In this document: positions 17,654-27,088 of the stretch, piece after piece | How positions within the stretch are numbered: position 1 is the stretch's first letter | Layout: each line of letters begins with the position of its first letter | Assembly (NCBI GenBank): GCA_017849575.1 | Contig: JAFIGV010000030.1 | Location: forward strand, 1 to 64,000 | Direction of reading: 5' to 3' | Length of the DNA stretch: 64,000 bases | Origin: Flavipsychrobacter sp. | Lineage (GTDB): Bacteria; Bacteroidota; Bacteroidia; Chitinophagales; Chitinophagaceae | Notes under the pieces: model-generated | Database searches by the model: none | What the model was told of the DNA's origin: nothing | What the model saw: only the letters and a program-made list of their open reading frames with translations | Translations under genes and position numbers: made by a program

Positions 17654-18133
17654 ATGATGCAGGCACTCTTCAAATTCCGGTCTGAAGACCGGCAGATAAA
17701 ACAGACACGAGACATCCTTCGGAAGTCCCGCGCCAGCGTATGTAGTAATTCCAAAGCCGTAGCTATTTCCTTGATGTTCGTGATCTGTAGTTTTATATCA
17801 TGTGCATTTGACCCCCATGAACCAGAATTGCATTCTCTTGGAGGAAACTACTACGCATCAATAGATCTAAACGCGCAAAATGACGGCGTGACAATAAGAT
17901 ATACAAAGGACAATATCTTTTACCAAACCGTAGCGTCTAACTGCCGAGGTATCTATATCGATAGCAATCAAATTTATTTTAGCTCGATACCTTTTGAGGG
18001 CGACACGTCTAACATTACTTACTTTATGATCAAGGATAATCATGATAATGAATTGAAGAAAATTGATAGGTCGTCATTCGACATCTCTGTCAGAAGACTA
18101 AAAAGAGTTTCAATAAACCGACCGTTAAAATGA
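17654..18133 (+). CDS. Hypothetical lipoprotein-like protein
   Basis: A 159-aa ORF with a hydrophobic segment at residues 36-50 (AVAISLMFVICSFISC-AF) followed by a Cys that could be a lipobox Cys. The N-terminal 35 residues are unusually long and basic for a lipoprotein signal, and the DNA there carries a perfect inverted repeat (ccggtct/agaccgg), so the true start may be further in. The rest, about 110 residues, is polar and beta-rich ('GGNYYASIDLN', 'YTKDNIFYQT') and unrecognised. It sits inside the repeat-bounded accessory patch. Cell-envelope location is inferred. Confidence 0.55.
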   Translation: MMQALFKFRSEDRQIKQTRDILRKSRASVCSNSKAVAISLMFVICSFISCAFDPHEPELHSLGGNYYASIDLNAQNDGVTIRYTKDNIFYQTVASNCRGIYIDSNQIYFSSIPFEGDTSNITYFMIKDNHDNELKKIDRSSFDISVRRLKRVSINRPLK

Positions 18134-18184
18134 CGCGATAACTGCACGGCGTTTCAAAACAGATAAGTGATATTAAAACTGTTT

Positions 18185-18276
18185 TCCGTCCCGGGCGAGT
18201 CACTCGGAAGCATGAAGGGGACTCGCCCGCTTTGGGGCGCAGATTCGTAAATAGAACCATGGCTGTTCGATATCCT
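18185..18276. repeat. ~92-bp dispersed hairpin repeat, copy 2
   Basis: Direct repeat of 16671-16762, here with a better hairpin: gggcgagt (18194-18201) pairs with actcgccc (18221-18228). It bounds the right side of a patch holding two orphan genes. Confidence 0.7.
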
Positions 18277-18313
18277 CATCACTAATTTTCGTTCCTTTAC
18301 AAAAAGCTTTTTT

Positions 18314-18757
18314 ATGCGCCGTTCAGCATCGCTTACGCTTTTCCTTGCTATTCTATCTGTGGTTTGCGGCTATATGTTTTCCAATGCCTCGTGGATAGGA
18401 AAGGTAGGCATGTCCTTATTTTACAAAGAGTACAATTTTCTAAAGATCTGGTGGCAGGGCGCACTGCTCGTCTTTGCTATACTGATGATCTTGTACGCCC
18501 TGCAATCACTCGTGCAACGCAGAGCTCCCGTTTCCACCGCAAGGGTAGTGCACATTTTTGCGCTTGTTGCTGCTATCATCGGTCTTTATCTTACCTACGA
18601 TGATTTCCGGCACACCACTTCGCACCGATGGCTGGGCGAGCGATTTCATATTGGCGGTTATCTTTTCTGGATCGGCTGGATGGTGATCTCGCTATATCTG
18701 CTGGTATCCAAACAAAACAGCAAAGCCCGGAAAAAGAACATCGGTATGGATGTGTGA
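18314..18757 (+). CDS. Small integral membrane protein of unknown function
   Basis: A 147-aa protein with four hydrophobic segments (about residues 5-25, 46-66, 79-100, 114-133) and a basic C-terminal tail (KQNSKARKKN). The first segment with 'MRRSA' could also be a signal anchor. No motif that I recognise. It ends 2 bases before the convergent trmN6 gene. It is a real gene by codon pattern and length; function cannot be stated. Confidence 0.7.
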   Translation: MRRSASLTLFLAILSVVCGYMFSNASWIGKVGMSLFYKEYNFLKIWWQGALLVFAILMILYALQSLVQRRAPVSTARVVHIFALVAAIIGLYLTYDDFRHTTSHRWLGERFHIGGYLFWIGWMVISLYLLVSKQNSKARKKNIGMDV

Positions 18758-18759
18758 CC

Positions 18760-19473
18760 CTACAAATTGAGATAGAAGGGTTGCATAAGCTGCATGAATG
18801 CGGCAGTATAGTTGTTGTTGCTATCGCGAATGATTAATTCTTCCTCCGCCTTCGCCTGTTCACTTAACCGGGAGGCTACACTTACGATGCGGTTGGGTGC
18901 CTGACCCGCTCGCGGCACTACCGAAAGCTGCCGGCAAATGCGCCAGTTATGTTGCCATAACAGACGCTCCCAATGTTGGTGCTCCGCATATGGCAACAGG
19001 ATGCAGAGCTCGCCCGCAGGCTTCAACATCCGCGTGGCGAGGTCGAACAATTCCTGCAAGTTCAGCGACAGATCGTGCCGGGCGGCATTGCGCTGTTCCT
19101 TTGCGCCGAGTAAGCTCTTGCTGAAAAATGGCGGGTTGCAAATGATCAGATCGTAGATTGACGGGGCATCCCATTCACGGGCGTCTTGCTGAAAAATCTT
19201 CAACCTGTTGCTCCAGGGCGATTGCCGAAAGTTTTCCTGCGCCTGTGTGGCTGCACCTTCATCCAATTCTATGGCATCTACGGCAATGCTGCTGTTCCTT
19301 TGTGCCAGCATTAGTGAAAGCAAGCCTGTACCGGCTCCCACATCCAGCACCGATCTGCAAGCGCTGCATATGGGAGTCCATGCGCCTTGTATGCAGGCAT
19401 CGGTTGAAACCTTCATGGCACAGCGATCCTGCTCTATTCTGAATTGCTTGAACTGGAAATAACTGTTGCTCAT
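18760..19473 (-). CDS. trmN6: tRNA1(Val) (adenine(37)-N6)-methyltransferase
   Basis: A 237-aa class I SAM-dependent methyltransferase. The N-terminal 'FQFKQFRIEQDRCAMKVSTDA' is the YfiC/TrmN6 signature; SAM motif I is LDVGAGTGLLS (about residues 43-53) and the catalytic N-P-P-F-F motif is at residues 113-117, typical of N6-adenine methylases. It would methylate A37 of tRNA-Val in the cytoplasm. The start overlaps the end of tsaD by 4 bases, so translation is coupled with another A37-modifying gene. Confidence 0.9.
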   Translation of the reverse strand: MSNSYFQFKQFRIEQDRCAMKVSTDACIQGAWTPICSACRSVLDVGAGTGLLSLMLAQRNSSIAVDAIELDEGAATQAQENFRQSPWSNRLKIFQQDAREWDAPSIYDLIICNPPFFSKSLLGAKEQRNAARHDLSLNLQELFDLATRMLKPAGELCILLPYAEHQHWERLLWQHNWRICRQLSVVPRAGQAPNRIVSVASRLSEQAKAEEELIIRDSNNNYTAAFMQLMQPFYLNL

Positions 19474-20483
19474 TGCCAGGCTGCTCTTGCACTTGGTGTA
19501 GCCGACAAATCAGCAAATTCTCCTTTCAAAAATTTGTGGTAGCCTGTTATCCCTATCATCGCCGCGTTGTCGGTGCAATACTCAAACTTCGGGATATAGA
19601 CGTTCCATCCCTTGCGCTCGCCGGTTTCCTGTAAGGCTTTTCGGAGTCCGCTGTTGGCAGAAACGCCGCCTGCAATTCCCACCTCAGAAATCTTTAGTTC
19701 GTCGGCTGCCTTCTCCAGTTTCTTCATCAGCATGCGGATAATGGTGTATTGCACAGAGGCGCAAATATCCTTCATGTTCTTTTCGGCAAAATCAGGATCA
19801 GTCTTTCGCTCCTTTTGTAGAAAATAAAGTATCGCTGTCTTGATACCGCTAAAACTGAACTTATAATCTTTCATTTCTGAAACCGGAAAGCTAAAGCGGT
19901 ACGGGTCGCCCTGCTGTGCATATTTGTCTATCAAGGGACCGCCCGGATAGGGAAGTCCAAGCATTTTGGCTGTCTTATCAAAAGCCTCACCGGCGGCATC
20001 ATCAATTGTTTCCCCAAGGACCTCCATATCGAGATAGTCGCGGCACAAAACCACCTGCGTATGACCACCCGAAACCGTGAGACATAAAAAGGGAAAAGCA
20101 GGTTTTGGATCTTCAATAAAATGTGCCAGTACATGCGCCTGCATATGATGCACGGCAATGAGTGGCAGATTTCTTGCCTGTGCAAAAGATTTTGCGAAGC
20201 AAGTACCTACCAGTAATGAACCGATGAGTCCCGGCGCCTGTGTGAAAGCCACCGCATTGATTTCTTCCTTGGCTATACCCGCATTTTTCAGCGCTACGTC
20301 CACTACCGGAACAATGTTTTGCATATGCGCCCTCGATGCCATTTCGGGCACTACGCCGCCGTATTGTTCATGCACTTTTTGAGTAGCGATAAGATTGCTC
20401 AGCACTACCCCATCGCGCACTACAGCAGCACTTGTCTCATCGCAGGACGACTCAATGGCGAGTATATTAACCGACTGATTCAT
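19470..20483 (-). CDS. tsaD: tRNA N6-adenosine threonylcarbamoyltransferase
   Basis: A 337-aa ASKHA-fold enzyme that transfers threonylcarbamoyl to A37 of ANN-decoding tRNAs, working with TsaB/TsaE/TsaC. Visible are 'ILAIESSCDETSAAVV' at the N-terminus, the metal-binding H-H-M-Q-A-H block, 'TVSGGHTQ', 'DDAAGEAFDKTAKMLGLPYPGGP', 'GGVSANSGLR' and the C-terminal 'CTDNAAMIG'. Length is standard. It is followed by trmN6 with a 4-base overlap and is divergent from the flavoprotein gene at 20591. Confidence 0.96.
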   Translation of the reverse strand: MNQSVNILAIESSCDETSAAVVRDGVVLSNLIATQKVHEQYGGVVPEMASRAHMQNIVPVVDVALKNAGIAKEEINAVAFTQAPGLIGSLLVGTCFAKSFAQARNLPLIAVHHMQAHVLAHFIEDPKPAFPFLCLTVSGGHTQVVLCRDYLDMEVLGETIDDAAGEAFDKTAKMLGLPYPGGPLIDKYAQQGDPYRFSFPVSEMKDYKFSFSGIKTAILYFLQKERKTDPDFAEKNMKDICASVQYTIIRMLMKKLEKAADELKISEVGIAGGVSANSGLRKALQETGERKGWNVYIPKFEYCTDNAAMIGITGYHKFLKGEFADLSATPSARAAWQ

Positions 20484-20590
20484 TAGCGCGCAAAGATACG
20501 GGAGCCCTGTGGGAGATGATACTTTTTTGCCCGTTCGTAGCCATCAGAAAAATTATTTTCCAAGCCTTCGAAACCATTATCTTAGCCGCG

Positions 20591-21847
20591 ATGAGCGTTC
20601 AAAAAATGAATACGCCGGTTGTGATCATCGGGGCGGGACCCGCAGGTGTGGGCACTTCCATCTATTTGTCCCTGGCGGGAATAAAACACATCATTATAGA
20701 AAAGGAAACTTTTCCGAGGGATAAAGTGTGCGGTGACGCTATAAGTGGCAAATCTGCCTTTGTGCTGCGCAAAGCCAATCCTTCGTGGCTGCACGACATC
20801 TTCAAACAGCCGGAAAATTTCACACCCAGCAACGGGATTATTTTTGTTGCACCCAATGGCAAAGCGCTTGAAATTCCCTACGGCGACAATCTGAAACCCG
20901 GCGAACTTGCCGCAGGCTTTACCACGCCACGAATGGTATTTGATAATTACCTTTTTCAAAAAATCAACCGGGAATATGCTACCGTGTTTGAAGGAAGTTC
21001 ACTGACCTCCATTACACGAAGTGAAGGGAAAGTGCAGGTGCAATTTGAACAGAACGGGAATAGTTATGAGGTGACGAGCCCGGTGATTGTAGGTGCAGAC
21101 GGCGATAAGAGCGCTGTGCGAAAAAACTTCCTCAACGATCATACTTCGCCCAAAGCATACGCAGTGGGATTGCGCGCCTATTACAAAGGTGTGGAAGGCT
21201 TACACGAAAAAAATTACATCGAACTTCATTTTTTGCCTGAAGTTTTGCCCGGCTATTTCTGGATCTTCCCTTTGCCCAATGGTATGGCGAACGTGGGTGT
21301 GGGCATACTGTCAGAAACAATACGCCAGAAAAAGATCAACCTGCGCGAACAGATGCTGAAAGCTATTGAGCACAATCCCACCATCAGCAAACGCTTTAAA
21401 AACGCCACGTTGCAGGGAAAAATCCAGGGCTGGGGTTTGCCTATGGGTATGGAACGGCAACCGGTATCGGGCGATCAGTTTTTGCTCACGGGCGATGCAG
21501 CCAGTCTGATAGACCCATTCAGTGGCGAAGGCGTGGGCAATGCACTGTACAGCGGCATGCTTGCTGCGTATGCCATACAAGCGGCTCAGGAGAAAAACGA
21601 TTATTCCAGCACCTTTTTCAAAACAGCTTACGATGATGTATTGTATCGGCGGCTTGGTGATGAGCTCCGCATCAGTGCTACTTTGCAGCGTCTGTGCAAG
21701 TATCCGTGGTTGTTCAACTTTGTAGTGAATAAGGCGCATAAAAGCCCGTCGCTCAGCAAGACCATCAGTTGTATGTTCACCGATATGGATCTGCGCGATC
21801 AACTGCGAAAGCCATCTTTCTATATAAAAATATTGATGAACCGTTAG
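20591..21847 (+). CDS. Geranylgeranyl-reductase-family FAD-dependent oxidoreductase
   Basis: A 418-aa flavoprotein: N-terminal FAD-binding 'VVIIGAGPAGVGTSIYLS', 'FPRDKVCGDAISGKSA' (GG-reductase CGGxx region), and the distal FAD motif 'FLLTGDAASLIDPFSGEGVGNALYSG'. The family reduces isoprenoid or carotenoid double bonds, or acts as a halogenase-like or menaquinone-modifying oxidoreductase; the substrate is unknown here. I chose ATG 20591; the frame is open further upstream to an ATG at 20516, but that stretch overlaps the tsaD-divergent promoter area and would add a non-family N-terminus. A near-consensus TATCTTAG lies about 10 bases before 20591. Confidence 0.87.
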   Translation: MSVQKMNTPVVIIGAGPAGVGTSIYLSLAGIKHIIIEKETFPRDKVCGDAISGKSAFVLRKANPSWLHDIFKQPENFTPSNGIIFVAPNGKALEIPYGDNLKPGELAAGFTTPRMVFDNYLFQKINREYATVFEGSSLTSITRSEGKVQVQFEQNGNSYEVTSPVIVGADGDKSAVRKNFLNDHTSPKAYAVGLRAYYKGVEGLHEKNYIELHFLPEVLPGYFWIFPLPNGMANVGVGILSETIRQKKINLREQMLKAIEHNPTISKRFKNATLQGKIQGWGLPMGMERQPVSGDQFLLTGDAASLIDPFSGEGVGNALYSGMLAAYAIQAAQEKNDYSSTFFKTAYDDVLYRRLGDELRISATLQRLCKYPWLFNFVVNKAHKSPSLSKTISCMFTDMDLRDQLRKPSFYIKILMNR

Positions 21848-22018
21848 GAAAGTTTTCGTGGAATCAATCGGCTGATTGCAGCGCAATAAAAAGCAGATGT
21901 TCCGGTTTCGCTACGTTCTTTTTTTTTCACGCAATTGCATCTGGAAAAATGATTCTGACTTTCGTGCGTCAACATTGGCACATCGGCTAATTGTCACATT
22001 GCCTAATTGATTAATTGA

Positions 22019-25000
22019 CTAATCTTCCACCACAATCTTAAACGTGCTTACCTCGTCTTTCTGCTGGCAACGAACAGTATAGACCCCGGCAACGAGATCG
22101 GGCAATTGAAATACCGTTTTGTTATCAAAATCGGAGGCGGTCGTCGTTACATCAAAGACCATTCTACCCACCGCATCATAAATCAGAATGCGCAAATCAT
22201 CGCCAGGCGCTGCGCTCCACACTACACTGAGTTGATCATCAAATACCGGATTTGGATAGACGGACAATTTGCTTTTTGCTCTTCCCGGCAAGGAGTTGGT
22301 AAACCAGAACTCAGAAAAACTTTTCACTGTAAACTGTGCATAATAGCCTTTGTCGTACGGCACCCATTTCACCTGCTGATAAGGCATCAGTGTATAAGTA
22401 CCGTTTACATTATCCGTAAGTGAGCCGTTTTCAAATTTTTTATCCTCATCATGATACTGTAAAACGCCAAGACGGTAAGCATCCTGAGCACGAATGCAGG
22501 TGTCACAACTTTTATCGTTGATCAACTGCAGCACTTCGGCATCTGTAATAAACAGCCTTAATTCGGCACTATCAGTTAGCGGCTGTGTGGTATGGATCAC
22601 ATAGTTGCGGGTAAGGCTGTACAATCGCAATATGGGATTGAGCGGACTTGCATGCCGATAAATATCCACCAATGCAGAGCCCGGACCGGAAGAAGTTTTC
22701 AATGCTGCCAGCACAGCTCCGCCGCTGGTAATAAAGCTGAGGTTATTGGCTGTTACCTGTTCTGTAACCTGTGTATTTCCGCCATCATACACGGGATACT
22801 GAGCATCGAAAATATGAATATCATCCACGGCGATGCCATCCCAAGCCGCACCCGCATCCGACTGCAGCGTGAACCGCAGCTTTAGCGAAGGAATATTTTT
22901 GGGCAGCGGAATTGAAGCCACACGCCAGCGAGTATTGGTATCGTTCCAAACATTGAGATCATCATACCAATTGTAGCCTTCACCTTTGTTGCCGAGTTTG
23001 GTCCAGTTGAGACCATCTGCAGAATATTCCACAAAGGCGGCGTCACAAAGCGTGCTTCCGCAATTTTCGATATGCGTGCTCAGACTAAAGCTGAGCATCG
23101 GGTTACTGAGCCCTGCAATTTCAAAGCATGGCGAATAGAGGTACGACTGCTCATTGTCATTATAGTTGCCATCCAGATTGGTTGCCCAGGCTTTTGTGCC
23201 ACTGGCAGCAGTTTTCTGTCGCAGACTGTTGGGTGTGCCATATTCCCAGGAACTATTAAAGCCGCCTGCATACCAGTTGCCATCGCCTGCCTCAAAATCT
23301 TCGAGGTAAGGAAAGGCTGCAATGCTGGGTTGATTGCGGAAATTATAACTCCGAATGCTATCGTTCGCAGCATAACTATCACCGTTTGCGCTGAGCCACA
23401 CATCCACACTATGCTGACCTACAACCGCAACGTAAAGTTTTTGAGGAAAGGTAAAAAGCACCGTGTCTTTGGCGGCAAGCGAAAACAAAGTATCCATTAA
23501 AACAGGTCCGTTATCCAGCCGGTAAAAAAGCAACACAGTATCCTGCGGCAAATTATCGCTATTGTAAATCCTCACGCTCAGTGCAGCCGAATCAATACCA
23601 CAATTAAACTTTAGCGGACTGGTAACGCTCAGCAACTGAACATCGTTTTTCACACTGTACAAACGGAAGTTATCCATGGTCATTCCGTTTCCATACTCAT
23701 TCATGGCAATTACAGACGTATCATGTTGCCCGATCCTAACCTGAATGTCGCTGGAAAAATCTTGTCCGCCCTGCTGCAGCACATGCGTGAGCGACAATGA
23801 TCCGCTATTATTGACGACGCCCGGCGTAACCGTAGTATCTATCTGATAAAGCAAAAGCCAGGGCGCATTAGTACCCTTGCGCACCCACACAGCATTCCCA
23901 TCTTCATATTTCGGCTGACCGTGCAATTTATAGTCAAATTCTACGCGAGCTTCGGTAGTTGCCGTATCGTATGCCTGCAGGTTGAAGGTGCCGGTGAAAT
24001 AATTTTCATTGCCTTCGCGGTTCAGTTGCAAATCAAGACTTACTGAACGGTCTCCGCCTATTAGTACATCTTCACTCACAAAACTGCGGACACGACCGGA
24101 ATCCGTAGTTGCTGAATAGTCCCAGTGATCATTGGGCGAGATGCCTATAGAATCGGTGAGGATGGTAAACTGCGGCAAAGACTCAAAATCGTCGAAGAAG
24201 CCCGAGTTCAGATCTACAGGATCGTTGCTGAGCTGCCTTACAAATTTCCAGAGCGTATCGTTGGCAGATACAGGATCGGGTGCTGAAAGGTTTTCTACGG
24301 CAACCGCAATTTTATAAGTGCCGGGCGCCGCAAGGTTGAGTCCGGAAAAATTGACTGTAGCCAATGCACCAGCAGGTATGGAAGTGCTCATATTCTGGAC
24401 CGTCCACGCACCTCCATTAAGCGAATAAGAAACACGCCAATTGTTGACAGCCACATCGTCGAGATTGCGCACTTGTACCCGCAGCGTATCGCTTGCTTTG
24501 AGTGCAGTGCCCGTAAACATTCTGCCGGAAGAAGGACTGATAATCCGGTCAATTTTAAGGTCGTTATCAGAAATATTACCTGTACAATTTCCATCGTTAG
24601 GAATCCTCTTTACCGAAAAACTTCTCCATCCTCTTACACCATTAATCAAAGGACGAACGCCGGCAAACTGAAGGCTATCGGTACCCACACCGGAGAATAC
24701 AAAATTCAAGGCAGTCACGGTATCAACCGGCTGCAGATCGTCGCCTATTTTGCGCAATACTTCGTAACCTGTAGCATTGGGCACTGCTGTCCATTCTATC
24801 GCCATGTAGCCTGGGCACTGATTTGCGCTCAATTGGATTTGCGGCGCGGGGTTCATTACAAAGTTGCCCGTTACATCCTGCTGCGGACTGTTGTTGCGCG
24901 AAATGCGCACACGACATTGTTCGGAAGAAATATTGGGCGAATGCCAGAAATAATGCCTTTGTGTGGACGGAATATTATTGCTCAGCACATTCCAGCTCGA

Positions 25001-27013
25001 ACCGCCATTGTCCGAAAACTCCACGGTAAAGCCGTTGGCTTCTTCAGAGGCATCCCAATAAAGGTAGATGGAATCGCCGGCAGGAAGCGGAACACCGGCA
25101 ACCGGATTTTTGATCTTGATACCTGTTGGCACAAAGTCATAAACCACCACATAATGTTGTTTTCCGCCCGGGATGTTCGTGCCCTTTACCGCGACGGAAT
25201 AATTACCCGCGGAGGGATTGTTGATGACCACCTGCTCCGAATTGTTTTTAGAATCTATACCTTCCACAGCAACATTGGCAACATTGGCGGGAGAAGGATC
25301 GAGGACAAGCGGATGGTGCAATGTGGCATTGGGCTCTGCAACTTCGAGGTCGAGATTGTTGACCAAAGTACTTGCTGCGAGCGGGTTTGCAGGATCATCG
25401 TGCCAATACAGCATGACCTTAAGCTTAGACGTATTAGGTGGTACGGAGATAGAAATATTTTTTTGTCCGCCGTTGCTGAGCGAGTCGATAGCATAATGCG
25501 AGTTGTCGAGCATCTGAATAGAACGATAGGTATTGAGCAAACCGTATCCGTGCAAAAAATCAGGACCTGGGTTTCCTACGTCCGTTGCGCCGTTCATGGC
25601 AAGTGCTTTCAGCAGATCGGAAGGAATATTTTGCCCGGCATGGAGCTGATGGTACCGCTGCTGAATAAGGGCAAGATTGCCGGTCACTACCGGACAAGAC
25701 ATACTAGTACCGTTGCTGTGACCGTAGTTATCGTTGATGTCGCCGGAGTAAATTCTGAAACCATAGGCTACGATTTCCGGTTTTAGCCGTCCATCCTTCA
25801 CGGGTCCGCGAGACGACTTAGGCCAGATCACATTGTCTTTCGCCAGTGCGCCCACGGTAAGAATATTTTTTGCCGGCTGATACCCGCCGGTTACCGTGGC
25901 GTAGCTCACCGGAAAAGAGCCACACTGGTTGAGCCCATCGTTGCCCGAAGCAAAAACATTCTGTACAAATGGATATGTTTTCTGATAGTCGTCGAGCAAC
26001 TGTGCGTACTGATCGTAGAGCCCTGCATTATTGCAATCGCCTTGTATGGCAGCATAGGAATTGTTGGTGAGCGTCATGTTGTAGGCGCTGTACATATAAG
26101 GTGTTTGCGCCCAAACGATGTCGTACAAATGCCCCAGTACCTTGGCAGCGGGCGCCATACCCACGGTGTGCGGATCAATGATTCCCTTTCCTGCCATGGT
26201 GGTGGTGGTGTGCACACCATGCATGGTAGGTCCGTCAGGGTTGAAGTTGGTCACTCTATCCCTTACGTCTATGTGGTAAATGCCGGCTACATTATCGCCA
26301 ATACCCAAAGTCACGCCGCTGCCGTCAAGATTGTAGCCCGAAGAACTTGCCCCCAGCAGCTTTGCGCCGCTGGAAGATCGTGCATCGAAATTGAGCGGTT
26401 GTATTTTTGCTGCGGGCGTAATGAATTTTACAATTGCTTCCTTTGCCAATGCCATCAACTCATTATCGGCCACTTCAATTTCAAAAACCTTTTTTATTGC
26501 AAACTTTTTATCGGTGACGACCGCAGCATGGGTTTTGAGCAAATGTTCGATTTCCTGAGTACTTATGCTTTTGAAAAAAGATACCAGGACCTTTAGTTTC
26601 GCACTGCTTTTTAGCGAGCTTCTGTTTCGGATTCTTTCATCGAGCTTCCATTCCCATTTTATGGGGACTACCGCACGTATATTCAACGCAGCAGCATCCA
26701 TTGCGATAGAAGGATTTTCTATCAATGCCGTAAAAGCGTTTTCGGGTAAGTATTCTGCTAAAAAAATTCCTTTTGCCTGAAGCTCCACTTTTTGTGAGGT
26801 TGTGGGCAAATGAGAAAACTGAAGGATGACCTGCACCGGAGCCTTTTCCTTTGCCTGCTTCATACTATCCCACCACACCTGGGCATTTGCAACGGGTAAC
26901 TGATTTCCCGATTTTAGCCGGAGCGCATAAGATGATGAAGAGGCCGGTGACTGTGCTTTGAGGGCAACAGAAAATAAAGTAAGTACTACCAGACAAAATA
27001 TTCGTAAACGCAT
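22019..27013 (-). CDS. Giant secreted subtilisin-like serine protease with T9SS sorting domain
   Basis: A 1664-aa protein with signal peptide (to about residue 20), a ~190-residue propeptide-like region, and an S8 peptidase domain (about 220-510). The triad is readable: D240 (GIGDNVAG), H265 (MHGVHTTTTMAG) and S437 (NGTSMSCP), plus the oxyanion Asn region 'FASGNDG'. After it come a P-domain-like region, fibronectin-III/Ig-like repeats, a carbohydrate-binding or MAM-like jelly roll ('CFEIAGLSNPMLSFSLSTHIE', 'DGIAVDDIHIFD'), and the T9SS type A sorting domain ('SVYPNPVFDDQLSVVW', 'LVAGVYTVRC', 'TFKIVVED'). It is predicted to be secreted or attached at the cell surface for protein degradation. 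It stands alone, with 170 bases to the gene on its 3' side. Confidence 0.93.
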   Translation of the reverse strand: MRLRIFCLVVLTLFSVALKAQSPASSSSYALRLKSGNQLPVANAQVWWDSMKQAKEKAPVQVILQFSHLPTTSQKVELQAKGIFLAEYLPENAFTALIENPSIAMDAAALNIRAVVPIKWEWKLDERIRNRSSLKSSAKLKVLVSFFKSISTQEIEHLLKTHAAVVTDKKFAIKKVFEIEVADNELMALAKEAIVKFITPAAKIQPLNFDARSSSGAKLLGASSSGYNLDGSGVTLGIGDNVAGIYHIDVRDRVTNFNPDGPTMHGVHTTTTMAGKGIIDPHTVGMAPAAKVLGHLYDIVWAQTPYMYSAYNMTLTNNSYAAIQGDCNNAGLYDQYAQLLDDYQKTYPFVQNVFASGNDGLNQCGSFPVSYATVTGGYQPAKNILTVGALAKDNVIWPKSSRGPVKDGRLKPEIVAYGFRIYSGDINDNYGHSNGTSMSCPVVTGNLALIQQRYHQLHAGQNIPSDLLKALAMNGATDVGNPGPDFLHGYGLLNTYRSIQMLDNSHYAIDSLSNGGQKNISISVPPNTSKLKVMLYWHDDPANPLAASTLVNNLDLEVAEPNATLHHPLVLDPSPANVANVAVEGIDSKNNSEQVVINNPSAGNYSVAVKGTNIPGGKQHYVVVYDFVPTGIKIKNPVAGVPLPAGDSIYLYWDASEEANGFTVEFSDNGGSSWNVLSNNIPSTQRHYFWHSPNISSEQCRVRISRNNSPQQDVTGNFVMNPAPQIQLSANQCPGYMAIEWTAVPNATGYEVLRKIGDDLQPVDTVTALNFVFSGVGTDSLQFAGVRPLINGVRGWRSFSVKRIPNDGNCTGNISDNDLKIDRIISPSSGRMFTGTALKASDTLRVQVRNLDDVAVNNWRVSYSLNGGAWTVQNMSTSIPAGALATVNFSGLNLAAPGTYKIAVAVENLSAPDPVSANDTLWKFVRQLSNDPVDLNSGFFDDFESLPQFTILTDSIGISPNDHWDYSATTDSGRVRSFVSEDVLIGGDRSVSLDLQLNREGNENYFTGTFNLQAYDTATTEARVEFDYKLHGQPKYEDGNAVWVRKGTNAPWLLLYQIDTTVTPGVVNNSGSLSLTHVLQQGGQDFSSDIQVRIGQHDTSVIAMNEYGNGMTMDNFRLYSVKNDVQLLSVTSPLKFNCGIDSAALSVRIYNSDNLPQDTVLLFYRLDNGPVLMDTLFSLAAKDTVLFTFPQKLYVAVVGQHSVDVWLSANGDSYAANDSIRSYNFRNQPSIAAFPYLEDFEAGDGNWYAGGFNSSWEYGTPNSLRQKTAASGTKAWATNLDGNYNDNEQSYLYSPCFEIAGLSNPMLSFSLSTHIENCGSTLCDAAFVEYSADGLNWTKLGNKGEGYNWYDDLNVWNDTNTRWRVASIPLPKNIPSLKLRFTLQSDAGAAWDGIAVDDIHIFDAQYPVYDGGNTQVTEQVTANNLSFITSGGAVLAALKTSSGPGSALVDIYRHASPLNPILRLYSLTRNYVIHTTQPLTDSAELRLFITDAEVLQLINDKSCDTCIRAQDAYRLGVLQYHDEDKKFENGSLTDNVNGTYTLMPYQQVKWVPYDKGYYAQFTVKSFSEFWFTNSLPGRAKSKLSVYPNPVFDDQLSVVWSAAPGDDLRILIYDAVGRMVFDVTTTASDFDNKTVFQLPDLVAGVYTVRCQQKDEVSTFKIVVED

Positions 27014-27088
27014 AAGATTCGTATCGCATTGCTGCGGTTCCCTATTACAATTTAAGTATAAAATAGCAGCTTCTGCCGTCGATAACCA

